Part shown: positions 8,813 through 17,730 of the stretch, in pieces | Position numbering within the stretch: position 1 is the first letter of the stretch | Layout: each line of letters begins with the position of its first letter | Assembly: GCA_012274205.1 (NCBI GenBank) | Contig: JAAOZY010000269.1 | Span: 1-24,913, forward strand | DNA: 24,913 nt | Direction: 5' to 3' | Origin: Betaproteobacteria bacterium | Lineage (GTDB): Bacteria; Pseudomonadota; Gammaproteobacteria; Burkholderiales; SG8-39 | Position numbers and translations under genes: made by a program | Notes under the pieces: generated by a model | The model's input: only the letters and a program-made list of their open reading frames with translations | The model's database searches: none | What the model was told of the DNA's origin: nothing

Positions 8813-9565
8813 CTATTGCATGTGCTGGCCGCCGTTGATGGCGATGTTGGCGCCGGTCACGAAAGCGGCCTCTTCCGAGCACAGGTAAATAATCAGCCCC
8901 GCCACCTCTTCCGGCTTGCCCAGGCGCCCCACCGGAATCTGCGGAATGATCTTGCTGTCCAGAATCTCTTTCGGAATCGCGGTCACCATCTTGGTGCCGA
9001 TATAGCCCGGCGAGATGGTGTTCACGGTGACGCCTTTTTTCGCAACTTCGAGCGCCAGCGCCTTGGTGAAACCGTGCATGCCGGCCTTGGCCGCCGAATA
9101 ATTGGTTTGGCCGAACGCGCCCTTGGAGCCGTTCACCGAAGACACGTTGATGATGCGCCCCCAGCCGCGATCGACCATGCCGTCGCACACCGGCTTGGTC
9201 ATGTTGAACACGCTGTCGAGGTTGGTGCGCATCACCGCATCCCAGTCGGGCTTGCCCATTTTCTTGAAAGTCATGTCGCGCGTGATGCCGGCGTTGTTGA
9301 CCAGGATATCAATCGGTCCGACATCGGCATGAATCTTCGCGACACAAGCCTGGCAGGAATCGTAGTCCGCCACGTCCACCGGCACCAGCTGAAAATCATA
9401 ACCGCGCGCTTTCATGTCTGCGTTCCAGGCCGCGACCTTGGTATTCCCCGGCGAATGCGTCACCACTACGCGAAACCCGGCTTCATGCATCTTGGTGCTG
9501 ATCGACTCGCCCAATCCGCCCATGCCACCGGTAATCACTGCAATTCGCTTTGGCACGATAGTCAC
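8813..9565 (-). CDS. phaB: Acetoacetyl-CoA reductase, downstream copy
   Basis: This 250-residue classical SDR reduces acetoacetyl-CoA to (R)-3-hydroxybutyryl-CoA with NADPH, the second step of PHB synthesis. The cofactor loop GGMGGLG lies near residue 13, NNAGITRD near 90, and the catalytic Ser (NVSSVN) with Tyr and Lys in TNYSAAKAGMHGF. The start is GTG 9563-9565, supported by a strong GGAGG 7 nt upstream; a second GTG 9 nt further in is too far from it. It is a tandem paralogue of the gene at 9664-10404 and differs most in the N-terminal half and at the C-terminal helices. It has its own promoter, so it can be expressed separately. Confidence 0.93.
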   Translation of the reverse strand: MTIVPKRIAVITGGMGGLGESISTKMHEAGFRVVVTHSPGNTKVAAWNADMKARGYDFQLVPVDVADYDSCQACVAKIHADVGPIDILVNNAGITRDMTFKKMGKPDWDAVMRTNLDSVFNMTKPVCDGMVDRGWGRIINVSSVNGSKGAFGQTNYSAAKAGMHGFTKALALEVAKKGVTVNTISPGYIGTKMVTAIPKEILDSKIIPQIPVGRLGKPEEVAGLIIYLCSEEAAFVTGANIAINGGQHMQ

Positions 9566-9623
9566 GATTGTCCCTCCTCTGATTGAGGCGGTCCGACACC
9601 GCCTTTTATGATGTTAGGGGGCG

Positions 9624-9651
9624 ATTATGGCATCAATTTGACGCGCGTCAA
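9624..9651 (-). promoter_or_regulatory. Promoter of the downstream phaB
   Basis: On the minus strand TTGACG (9646-9651), a 16-nt spacer and CATAAT (9624-9629) form a good sigma70-type promoter 60-90 nt before the GTG start. Its -35 box is half of a perfect palindrome. Confidence 0.55.
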
Positions 9652-9652
9652 A
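9637..9652. promoter_or_regulatory. Perfect palindrome over the -35 box
   Basis: TTTGACGCGCGTCAAA is a perfect 16-nt palindrome. Its TTGAC-N4-GTCAA form resembles FNR/DNR/NNR-type boxes of the CRP/FNR family. Its centre lies only about 27 nt upstream of the expected start, which would suit repression better than activation. Confidence 0.45.
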
Positions 9653-9663
9653 AATGACCTAGA

Positions 9664-10404
9664 TCACGCCATATGCAGTCCGCCGTTGATGGAAATATTG
9701 GCGCCGGTGATATAGCCGGCGTCGTCGGAGGCCAGGTAGGCGACCAGTCCGGCAATTTCATCCGGTTGCGCCAGGCGCCCCATCGGGATCGAGGACACGA
9801 TCTGCTCACGCACCTCTTCGCGGATCGCCATCACCATTTCGGTCGCGACGTAACCAGGCGATATGGTATTGACGGTCACGCCCTTTCTCACCACTTCCTG
9901 CGCCAGCGCCTTGGAAAAACCATGCATGCCGGCCTTGGCCGCCGAATAATTGGTCTGGCCGAACTGCCCTTTCAGCGCATTGACCGAAGACACGTTGATG
10001 ATCCGGCCCCAGCCGCGGTCGGTCATGCCTTCGACCACCTGGCGCGTGACGTTGAACACACTGTTGAGGTTGGTGTTGATCACGTCGTACCAGTCGGACT
10101 CCGACATGCGCTTGAACACGCCATCGCGGGTGATGCCGGCATTGTTCACCAGGATATCCACCGGCCCGATGATGGAGCTGATGCGGTAGAACATGTCGGC
10201 GCAGGAATCGAATTCCTCCACATTGCCCTCGGCGGCATGCACGCTGTAGCCCTGCGCGCGCATGCGCGACAGCCACTCGTCCTTTCTGTCGTAGCCCGGC
10301 AGGCAATTGGCCACCACCTTGTTGCCGCTCGCCGCCAGGCGTTTGCAGATGGCGGTGCCTATGCCGCCCATGCCGCCGGTTACGAATGCTACGCGCTCAG
10401 TCAT
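9664..10404 (-). CDS. phaB: Acetoacetyl-CoA reductase, upstream copy
   Basis: This 246-residue SDR begins MTERVAFVTGGMGGIGTAIC, which is very close to the PhaB1 of Cupriavidus. NNAGITRD, the SSVN serine and the YSAAK catalytic pair are all present, and it ends INGGLHMA. It makes (R)-3-hydroxybutyryl-CoA for the synthase. AAGGAAG lies 6 nt before the ATG. It follows phaA after 109 nt that contain a long hairpin. Of the two tandem reductases this one is nearer the typical PhaB1 in sequence, and it is probably transcribed with phaC and phaA. Confidence 0.94.
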   Translation of the reverse strand: MTERVAFVTGGMGGIGTAICKRLAASGNKVVANCLPGYDRKDEWLSRMRAQGYSVHAAEGNVEEFDSCADMFYRISSIIGPVDILVNNAGITRDGVFKRMSESDWYDVINTNLNSVFNVTRQVVEGMTDRGWGRIINVSSVNALKGQFGQTNYSAAKAGMHGFSKALAQEVVRKGVTVNTISPGYVATEMVMAIREEVREQIVSSIPMGRLAQPDEIAGLVAYLASDDAGYITGANISINGGLHMA

Positions 10405-10445
10405 CTCTACTTCCTTTCAAAATCCACAGCTCAATGCGCGCCGGC

Positions 10446-10495
10446 GTGGGAGCGAGCTTTCTCGCGACAGATTTCGCGAGCAAGCTCGCTCCCAC
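10446..10495. repeat. Long near-perfect hairpin, Pseudomonas REP-like
   Basis: GTGGGAGCGAGCTTTCTCGC pairs with GCGAGCAAGCTCGCTCCCAC; the arms are about 22 nt with one mismatch and a loop of about six bases. The arm sequence is very like the REP consensus of fluorescent pseudomonads. It lies between phaA and the upstream phaB and may attenuate or stabilise the transcript. Confidence 0.75.
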
Positions 10496-10513
10496 AATTT
10501 CGCCAGCCCGATC

Positions 10514-11692
<1,179 letters not shown>

Positions 11693-11719
11693 TTCAACCT
11701 CCGTCGGTTATGCGTTACG

Positions 11720-11759
11720 CCCCTCACCCAAGCCCTCTCCCCGCAAGCGGGGCGAGGGG
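11720..11759. repeat. Dispersed hairpin repeat, family D
   Basis: CCCCTC to GAGGGG is the outer stem and CCCCGC, AA, GCGGGG the inner stem. Elements of this type, with CCCTCACCC and a GC-rich hairpin, are common between genes in many proteobacteria. It sits in the phaC-phaA gap and could act as an attenuator. Confidence 0.65.
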
Positions 11760-11769
11760 TAATCCTGAA

Positions 11770-13500
11770 CTACACCCGCACCTTCACATACCTGCCCGGC
11801 GCGGGCTCGATCGGTTTGAACTTCGCATTGCCTGATTTCTTCGGCGCCGCGCGCTCGCCGCCGGAAAAACGCTGTAGCCACGCGTCCCAGTTAGTCCACC
11901 AGCTGCCGCGCGTCTCCGTCGCCCCGGCCAGCCATTCGTCCGATTCAGCCGGCAGGCGATCATTGGTCCAATAACTGCGCCGCTGCTTGGCCGGCGGGTT
12001 GATCACGCCGGCGACATGGCCGCTCGCGCCGAGCACGAAGCGCAGCTCGCCCCTGAGATGCCGGGTCGAGCGATAAGCCGACTTCCACGGCACAATGTGG
12101 TCCTCGCGCGTCGCCAGGATATAAGTCGGCAGGCCGATCGCGCCCAGATCGGCCGGCACGCCGCACATGCTCAGCGCGCCCGGTTCGCACAGCTTGTTTT
12201 CGAGGTACATGTTGCGCACATACCAGCAGTACATCGGCCCGGCGAGATTGGTGCTGTCGGCGTTCCAGTAGAGGATGTCGAAGGCATCCGGCGTCCTGCC
12301 CTTGAGGTAGTTGTTGACCACGTAGGACCAGACCAGGTCGTTCGCGCGCAGCGCCGAGAATACAAATGCAAGGTCCTTGCCCGAAAAGATGCCGCCCTTG
12401 CCGATCGCCGCCTCGCGCGCCGCCACGCTGGCTTCGTCGATGAATACGCCGATATCACCCGGGTAGGTGAAATCGAGCATGGTCGCAAGCAGCGTCACGC
12501 TCGCCACCCTGTCCTCGCCGCGCGCGCGCAGCACCGCCAGCGCCGCGCCCAGCAGGGTGCCGCCGACGCAGAAGCCGAGCGCGTTGATTTGTTCGGACTT
12601 GCTGATCGCGCGCACCACTTCGACCGCCTTCAGCACGCCGTCCTCGATATAGTCGTCCCAGGCGAGTCCGCCCAGGCTGTCTTCGGTGATATTGCGCCAG
12701 GACAGCATGTACACCGTGTTGCCTTGCTCCACCGCGTAGCGCACGAAAGAGTTTTCCGGCTGCAGGTCGAGAATGTAGAACTTGTTGATGCAGGGCGGCA
12801 CCATCAGCAGCGGCCGCTCGCGCACCTTCGCTGTCGCCGGCCGGTACTGGATCAGCTGCATCAGCGCGTTCTCGAACACCACCTCGCCCGGGGTGACGGC
12901 AAGGTTGCGCCCGACTTCGAATGCCGCTTCGTCGGTCATGGACACCCGGCCGCGCTCGACATCCTCGATCAGCTGCCGCATGCCCGCATGCAGGCTCGCT
13001 CCATTGGTCTCCAGCGCGAGTTGCAGCGCCTCCGGGTTGGTCGCGGCGAAATTGGCCGGGCTCATGGCATCGACCAGCTGGCGCGTGTAAAAGCGCAGCT
13101 TTTGCTTGACCGGCGGCTCCAGTCCGGCCGTTTCCACCAGCTCCGTCAGGAAGCGGGCGTTGAGCAGGTAAGCCTGGCGCACATAGTCGTGGTAGGGGCT
13201 GTCGCGCCACTCGCGCCCGGAAAAGCGTTTATCGCCGTCCCCGTCGGCCGTGTTGGAGGGCGTTGTAGCCGCTCCCGACTCGCGCGCTAGCATGGACCCC
13301 CAAAGTGCAATTTGCTGCTGAAAATAGCCGGTTTGCAGGGCGGCCAGACGGCCGGCGTCGGCAGTGTGGGCCTGGATCAGCGACTGCCATACCTGTCCGG
13401 CCTCGGAGCCGGCCGGGAACAGGCGCAGGAAATTCTGCAGCATCGCCCCGCCCGCCTGGGCGTAAGCGCCTGAATTATCCTCGGAATTTGCTTGCTGCAC
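11770..13500 (-). CDS. phaC: Class I poly(3-hydroxybutyrate) synthase
   Basis: This 576-residue enzyme polymerises (R)-3-hydroxybutyryl-CoA at the granule surface. The N-terminal domain (about 85-200) includes SPANFAATNPEA and FEVGRNLAVTPG. The alpha/beta-hydrolase core has the lipase-like box GFCVGG with nucleophile Cys311, Asp467 in REDHIVPW and His495 in GASGHVAGVINPP. These match Cupriavidus PhaC closely, apart from a shorter, different N-terminal 80 residues. The start is GTG 13498-13500 with GGAG about 13 nt upstream, so the exact start is uncertain. It heads the phaC-phaA-phaB run. Confidence 0.95.
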   Translation of the reverse strand: MQQANSEDNSGAYAQAGGAMLQNFLRLFPAGSEAGQVWQSLIQAHTADAGRLAALQTGYFQQQIALWGSMLARESGAATTPSNTADGDGDKRFSGREWRDSPYHDYVRQAYLLNARFLTELVETAGLEPPVKQKLRFYTRQLVDAMSPANFAATNPEALQLALETNGASLHAGMRQLIEDVERGRVSMTDEAAFEVGRNLAVTPGEVVFENALMQLIQYRPATAKVRERPLLMVPPCINKFYILDLQPENSFVRYAVEQGNTVYMLSWRNITEDSLGGLAWDDYIEDGVLKAVEVVRAISKSEQINALGFCVGGTLLGAALAVLRARGEDRVASVTLLATMLDFTYPGDIGVFIDEASVAAREAAIGKGGIFSGKDLAFVFSALRANDLVWSYVVNNYLKGRTPDAFDILYWNADSTNLAGPMYCWYVRNMYLENKLCEPGALSMCGVPADLGAIGLPTYILATREDHIVPWKSAYRSTRHLRGELRFVLGASGHVAGVINPPAKQRRSYWTNDRLPAESDEWLAGATETRGSWWTNWDAWLQRFSGGERAAPKKSGNAKFKPIEPAPGRYVKVRV

Positions 13501-13586
13501 GGGTGTGCGAATCTCCGAAAGCGGTGCACCAAACCTAGCCAGCCGCGGCTCGGCTAAGCCACGGGAAAAGCTAGCTAAACTAGCGC

Positions 13587-13615
13587 ATTTTGCGCTGCAC
13601 CAATACTGCTGTCAA
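13587..13615 (-). promoter_or_regulatory. phaC promoter with palindrome over the -10
   Basis: On the minus strand a perfect TTGACA (13610-13615), 17 nt and CAAAAT (13587-13592) precede phaC by about 90 nt. The -35 box overlaps the dgkA stop codon. An inverted repeat AGCGCA-TTT-TGCGCT (13582-13596) covers the -10 and could be an operator. Confidence 0.5.
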
Positions 13616-13998
13616 TCGGCTTGGCGCGACAACAACGGCAATAGATGCGGGCCGAAAACGAAGGCGCCGACAAGCACCGCGCCGATGGCGGCCACCAGCA
13701 CGGCGCCGGCCGCCACATCCTTGGCCTTGGCAGCCAGGGGATGCAGCTCGGGCGAGGCAAGGTCAACCAGAAACTCGACAGCGGTATTCAGCGCTTCGGC
13801 CGCCCATACGCCTGCCACCGCCAGCGCGATCAGGGCCCATTCGGCCCGTGAAAGCCCCGCAACTGCCCCTGCGGCCACGACCAGGACGGTGGCCAGAGCG
13901 TGTATCCGGGCGTTGTGCTGGGTCTGCAGCAGGGTTTTCAGACCGCGAAAAGCGTGGCCGAAACTGCGCAGGCGGCTGCTTAGATAGGCATCAGGCAT
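13612..13998 (-). CDS. dgkA: Diacylglycerol kinase (DgkA/undecaprenol kinase family)
   Basis: This 128-residue inner-membrane protein has three predicted transmembrane helices, the standard size for the family. The signature is visible as EALNTAVEFLVDL (about 69-81) and AAKAKDVAAGAVL (about 89-101), which hold the metal and ATP residues. It phosphorylates diacylglycerol, recycling the lipid left by envelope-sugar transfer; related enzymes act on undecaprenol. The start is ATG 13996-13998 with a weak ribosome site; CATAAT at 14029-14034 may be its -10 box. It lies 80 nt downstream of the dehydratase gene, which may mean shared transcription. Confidence 0.9.
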   Translation of the reverse strand: MPDAYLSSRLRSFGHAFRGLKTLLQTQHNARIHALATVLVVAAGAVAGLSRAEWALIALAVAGVWAAEALNTAVEFLVDLASPELHPLAAKAKDVAAGAVLVAAIGAVLVGAFVFGPHLLPLLSRQAD

Positions 13999-14078
13999 CG
14001 GTGAGCCGGATTGAATGGAAACAGCGGAATTATGCCCTAACAGACCGCGTCAGAAGGATTCCCCGTTTCCGGCAATTC

Positions 14079-15935
14079 TCATGTTTGAATGCTCCCACTT
14101 GCGCACGGCTCGCTCTTTGCCTGTGGGGTGTACTCGGGCACGCGCGCGGCGAGCTCCGCGCGCACGCGCTCAGCCCCGGGATTGGGCTGGCGCAGCCAGT
14201 GCAAGAGGTCTTCGCGCCAGCGCGCGTCCGACGCGGCGCGCGATTTGGCAATGCGCAGCTTAGGGTGCGGCGTGGGCAGCGTATGCTCGCCATCGGCAAG
14301 CAGCTCCTCATACAGCTTTTCGCCCGGCCGCAGGCCGGTAAACTCAATGCCGATGTCTGCCTCGGCGTAGCCCGACAGCCGGATCAGTTCGCGCGCGAGG
14401 TCGACGATTTTCACCGGCTCGCCCATGTCGAGCACGAATATTTCGCCTCCACTGCCCATCAGCCCCGCCTGCAGCACGAGTTGCGCGGCCTCGGGAATCG
14501 ACATGAAATAGCGCGTAATTTCCGGATGTGTCACGGTGACCGGCCCGCCACGGGCGATCTGCTCGCGGAACTTCGGAATCACACTGCCGGTGCTGCCCAG
14601 GACATTGCCGAAGCGTACGATGACGAAGCAGGTCGCGCCTTTCGCCTGCAGCCCTTGGCACACGATTTCCGCGAGGCGCTTGCTCGCGCCCATCACGTTG
14701 GCCGGGTTGACCGCCTTGTCGGTCGACACCATGACGAATTTCTCCACGCCCTGGGCGATCGCGGCCTCCGCCACGCACCAGGTGCCGAGCACGTTATTGC
14801 GTATCGCCTCCCAGGCATTGTCCTGTTCCATCAAGGGCACGTGTTTGTACGCCGCCGCGTGGAACACGAGCTGCGGCTGGTGGAGCGCGATCGCCTCGAC
14901 CACGCGCGCGCCATCCTTTACGTCGCCGATGACGCAGTCCAGGCGGATTGCGGGGTACTGCGCGGCAAACTCCTGCTCCATGCGGTAGAGCGCGAACTCG
15001 TTGTGTTCGAACAGCACCAGCCGCGCCGGTTCGAAGCGCGCGATTTGCCGGCACAGCTCGGAACCGATCGACCCGCCCGCACCCGTGACGAGGACGCTGC
15101 GGCCGCGTATCCACGCCTGCAGGCGGCTTTCGTCGAGCAGCACCGGGTCGCGGCCGAGCAGGTCGTCGAGTTCTATGTTGCGCACCTGCGACACCGTGAC
15201 TTTGCCGCTCATCAGGTCCTGGTAAGAGGGTACGGTCAGAACCTGCACGCCGGCGCGGCGGCAGATTTCGAGCGCACGCCGCCGCGACTGGTGCGACGCC
15301 GAGGGCATGGCGATGATGGCCCGCTCCAGCTCCAGGCGCGGGGCGAGTTCCACTAGGTCCTCCAGCGCGCCGAGCACATCTATGCCCTGGATCTGGCGAC
15401 CGCGCTTGGCCGGGTTGTCGTCGAGCAAGCCCAGCACGCGCCAGTCGCCCGCGCGTGCGAGATTCTTCAACAAGTCGGCGGCGGCATCGCCCGCTCCGAG
15501 TATGACTACCGGCTTTCCGGGCGAGCCGAGCACATTGCGCAGGCGGCGCTCTTTCCATATGCGGTAGCCGAGGCGGCTGCCGCCCAGGAACAGGATCAGC
15601 AATAGCGGGTCGAGCAGCAGCACCGAACGCGGCACCGGCGGCTCCTGGTGCGGCAGCATCACCAGCATCAGCGCAATTAGCAGCGTCGCCAGGGCCACGG
15701 CCAGCGCAATGCGCTGCAAGTCGGGCACGCTGGCATAACGCCAGATGCCACGGTACATGCCGAAGCTGAAAAACACGAGCGCCTGCAGCGGCACCACCCA
15801 CAGCATGTTCCCCGCCATGTTGGGAAGGTTGAGCTGCGGTATTTCGGTGTTAAAGCGCAGCCAGTAGGCGAGATACCAGGCGAGCGCGGCCGCAGCCACG
15901 TCATGGCCCAGCGCCATCCAGTTGCGGATATGCAT
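14079..15935 (-). CDS. Membrane nucleoside-diphosphate-sugar 4,6-dehydratase (CapD/WbpM/PglF family)
   Basis: This 618-residue inner-membrane protein has about four hydrophobic helices in residues 8-125 and a first Rossmann fold with PVVILGAGDAAADLL (about 142-156). The catalytic SDR domain begins at VLVTGAGGSIGSE (about 291-303). The active-site segment STDKAVNPANVMGASK (414-429) has Met in place of the usual SDR Tyr, as is typical for WbpM-like enzymes. Such enzymes make UDP-4-keto-6-deoxy sugars from UDP-GlcNAc for O-antigen, capsule or protein glycans. The start is ATG 15933-15935 with AAAGG upstream; an in-frame extension to 16076 reads through a repeat and lacks family similarity. Confidence 0.92.
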   Translation of the reverse strand: MHIRNWMALGHDVAAAALAWYLAYWLRFNTEIPQLNLPNMAGNMLWVVPLQALVFFSFGMYRGIWRYASVPDLQRIALAVALATLLIALMLVMLPHQEPPVPRSVLLLDPLLLILFLGGSRLGYRIWKERRLRNVLGSPGKPVVILGAGDAAADLLKNLARAGDWRVLGLLDDNPAKRGRQIQGIDVLGALEDLVELAPRLELERAIIAMPSASHQSRRRALEICRRAGVQVLTVPSYQDLMSGKVTVSQVRNIELDDLLGRDPVLLDESRLQAWIRGRSVLVTGAGGSIGSELCRQIARFEPARLVLFEHNEFALYRMEQEFAAQYPAIRLDCVIGDVKDGARVVEAIALHQPQLVFHAAAYKHVPLMEQDNAWEAIRNNVLGTWCVAEAAIAQGVEKFVMVSTDKAVNPANVMGASKRLAEIVCQGLQAKGATCFVIVRFGNVLGSTGSVIPKFREQIARGGPVTVTHPEITRYFMSIPEAAQLVLQAGLMGSGGEIFVLDMGEPVKIVDLARELIRLSGYAEADIGIEFTGLRPGEKLYEELLADGEHTLPTPHPKLRIAKSRAASDARWREDLLHWLRQPNPGAERVRAELAARVPEYTPQAKSEPCASGSIQT

Positions 15936-16075
15936 GTTCAGTTGACCTTTGAAGGCTGTCTTGAGGGGTCGAGATTGTACGGGATCATGAGGCGATGATA
16001 GCGCGAGGCATTGGCGTCGTGGGCGGTTCCGCCGTCGCCATTGCGGCCGCATTGATGGCGCGTTCGGGGCATCCA

Positions 16076-16129
16076 TCCCATTATTCCGAGCCCCCCTTCC
16101 AGCGATAAACTTCGCGGGGAATAATGGGA
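16076..16129. repeat. Inverted-repeat element upstream of the dehydratase
   Basis: TCCCATTATTCC and GGAATAATGGGA form perfect 12-bp arms around a 30-nt centre, followed by GGGACATGCTGTTTCC. The structure looks like a small palindromic or transposase-associated element. No gene lies in 15936-16146 apart from this. Confidence 0.6.
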
Positions 16130-16146
16130 CATGCTGTTTCCACGCG

Positions 16147-16743
16147 CTAACGCTTTACCTCCGCCAAGGCCTTGCGCCTGAGTATCTCCTCGACCAATTG
16201 CTTGAAGCGCGCGCGCGTTTCCATTTCGACCATGGCGCGGCCGATCAGCGGCGGAATCCACACCTCCGGGATCGATTCCAGGTGATACACGACGCGGGTG
16301 CCGGTCGCATCCGCGATCAGCCGTGTAGTGGACTCGTTCTTTTTCATGTTGCCGCTGACCATGCGCCCGCGCAACATTTCATAAGGGATCAGATGCACTT
16401 CCGTGACCGTCTCCAGCAGCACCGAAAACGGGCCCCAGCCCATGCTGCCTTTCTGCGCCACCAGCAGCGTGTCCGAAGTGCGCGACAGGATCACGCTTTT
16501 CTCCAGCTTCGAAATGAATTCGGTCGCATGATCGTAGTCGGTCATCACCGCCCAGGCCGCCTGTGGCGTAACCGGCACGTGAAATGTGACATCGACGAAT
16601 ACTTCCTCGCCTTGCATTCGGACACTGACGTCGATCCCCTGGTCCGGATCCGCTCTTACCTGAGGCGAAAGAAAACCGATCAGCGCAAATGCGATCGGAG
16701 CAAGGCAGCGCGGGAACCCGCGGCAGTAAGGCGCAAGCGACAT
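16147..16743 (-). CDS. Secreted SRPBCC (polyketide cyclase/START-like) protein
   Basis: This 198-residue protein has an N-terminal signal peptide (hydrophobic 10-27, likely cleavage after QVRA at about residue 31). It is followed by one SRPBCC fold of about 150 residues: VFVDVTFHVPVTPQAAWAVM, then a Tyr/Asp-rich turn, the central strand with MGWGPFSVLLETVTEV, and the long C-terminal helix RARFKQLVEEILRRKAL. SRPBCC folds bind hydrophobic ligands, but no ligand can be named; export suggests a periplasmic lipid- or quinone-handling role. The start is ATG 16741-16743 with GGAAAG upstream. It is divergent from the FecR-domain gene and lies 211 nt upstream of the dehydratase. Confidence 0.8.
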   Translation of the reverse strand: MSLAPYCRGFPRCLAPIAFALIGFLSPQVRADPDQGIDVSVRMQGEEVFVDVTFHVPVTPQAAWAVMTDYDHATEFISKLEKSVILSRTSDTLLVAQKGSMGWGPFSVLLETVTEVHLIPYEMLRGRMVSGNMKKNESTTRLIADATGTRVVYHLESIPEVWIPPLIGRAMVEMETRARFKQLVEEILRRKALAEVKR

Positions 16744-16929
16744 TTATTGAGCTTTCCGCAGATTCGGAATATGGTTGCTTCAAGCGGCCGGTGAGAATTG
16801 CAAAACTATGATTTTTCTCAATAGACCGGCGCATCGATTCGCTGACGATACAAGCTCGCGGCCGGCCTGGCAATGCGCAATCGGCCGAACGCTGGTTTTG
16901 ACGGTGCTTTATCACTACAGGAGGCTGTT

Positions 16930-17715
16930 ATGCGTCGATCGACCTTGCTTGCACTATTCTTCAGCCTGTGGACCCTGGTCGCAGCACCATTGGGCTTCGC
17001 CAACGGCATTTACGAAAGCGTCAGGGGCGATGTGAAGGCCGCCGTCGGCGCGGCCGCGCCTGTGAGCGTCGCCGCGAACCAGCGCTTTGCACCCGGAACG
17101 ACGATACTCACCGGGCCGGGCGCCCAGGCCATCATGCGCTTTGACGACGGCCACGCGGTAGTGCTGAACGAAAACACCGAATTTCGCGTCAATCAATACA
17201 GCTTCGACCAAGCCAAGCCGCAGGACGACCATATCGCGCTGCAGATTTTCAAAGGCGCGCTGCGCTCGGTAAGCGGCGCCATCGCTTCGAGAAGCCGCCA
17301 GGCGTTCGCGCTGATCGCGCCGCAGGCGACCATAGGCGTACGCGGCACCGACTTCATGATCGCGCTGGTGAACCCGGCGTACCTACAGGTGCTGCAAGGC
17401 ACGATCTCGGCAAGCAACGTCGCCGGCGCGGCTAGCTTTTCCACCGGCGCGACCGCGGCGGTCGAATCGGCCACGGTGCTCGCAGGGGCAATTCCCGCTT
17501 CGGCACTGCCGCCCTCCGTGGCGACGACCTTCAGCAACCTGGGCTCGGTCGCGGTCAGCGCGGTCGGTGCAGGCGCAGCGACCGGCGCGGCGACTGGCGG
17601 AATTACGGCAGGCATGGTTGCCGCCGGCGTTGCGGTAGTTGGGGTAGCCGCTGCGGCTTCGAGCTCGAACGACAACAACCAGACGACCACGACGGTCACG
17701 ACATCACCGCATTAG
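16930..17715 (+). CDS. Secreted FecR-domain protein with YjbE/GfcA-like C-terminal tail
   Basis: This 261-residue protein begins at ATG 16930, five bases after GGAGG; upstream in-frame starts lack such a site. Residues 1-25 are a signal peptide ending in GFANG. Residues about 28-165 are a FecR domain: RGDVKAAVG, then GPGAQAIMRFDDGHAVVLNE, EFRVNQYSF and ATIGVRGTDF. An Ala/Gly-rich stretch follows. Then comes a hydrophobic segment from GGITAGM (223-229) to about 243, and the tail NDNNQTTTTVTT. The tail is almost the same as that of the small protein at 23943-24197. There is no sigma/anti-sigma partner, so it is probably an envelope protein rather than an iron-siderophore sensor. It converges on the MORN/Yjb operon. 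Confidence 0.85.
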   Translation: MRRSTLLALFFSLWTLVAAPLGFANGIYESVRGDVKAAVGAAAPVSVAANQRFAPGTTILTGPGAQAIMRFDDGHAVVLNENTEFRVNQYSFDQAKPQDDHIALQIFKGALRSVSGAIASRSRQAFALIAPQATIGVRGTDFMIALVNPAYLQVLQGTISASNVAGAASFSTGATAAVESATVLAGAIPASALPPSVATTFSNLGSVAVSAVGAGAATGAATGGITAGMVAAGVAVVGVAAAASSSNDNNQTTTTVTTSPH

Positions 17716-17730
17716 ATCGACCAGGGGGTT

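Noticed and set aside
13590..15356. 588-residue plus-strand reading frame opposite dgkA and the dehydratase gene
   Set aside because: It crosses two genes with strong family motifs on the other strand and shows no domain of its own.
16744..16929. Clear promoter for the FecR-domain gene
   Set aside because: TTGCAA at 16798-16803 and TATGAT-like hexamers are present, but no pair has convincing spacing and both hexamers.
17005..17340. FecR-type iron-siderophore signalling gene
   Set aside because: No sigma factor or TonB receptor is adjacent, the protein has a cleavable signal peptide rather than a cytoplasmic anti-sigma region, and its tail links it to the Yjb-like locus.
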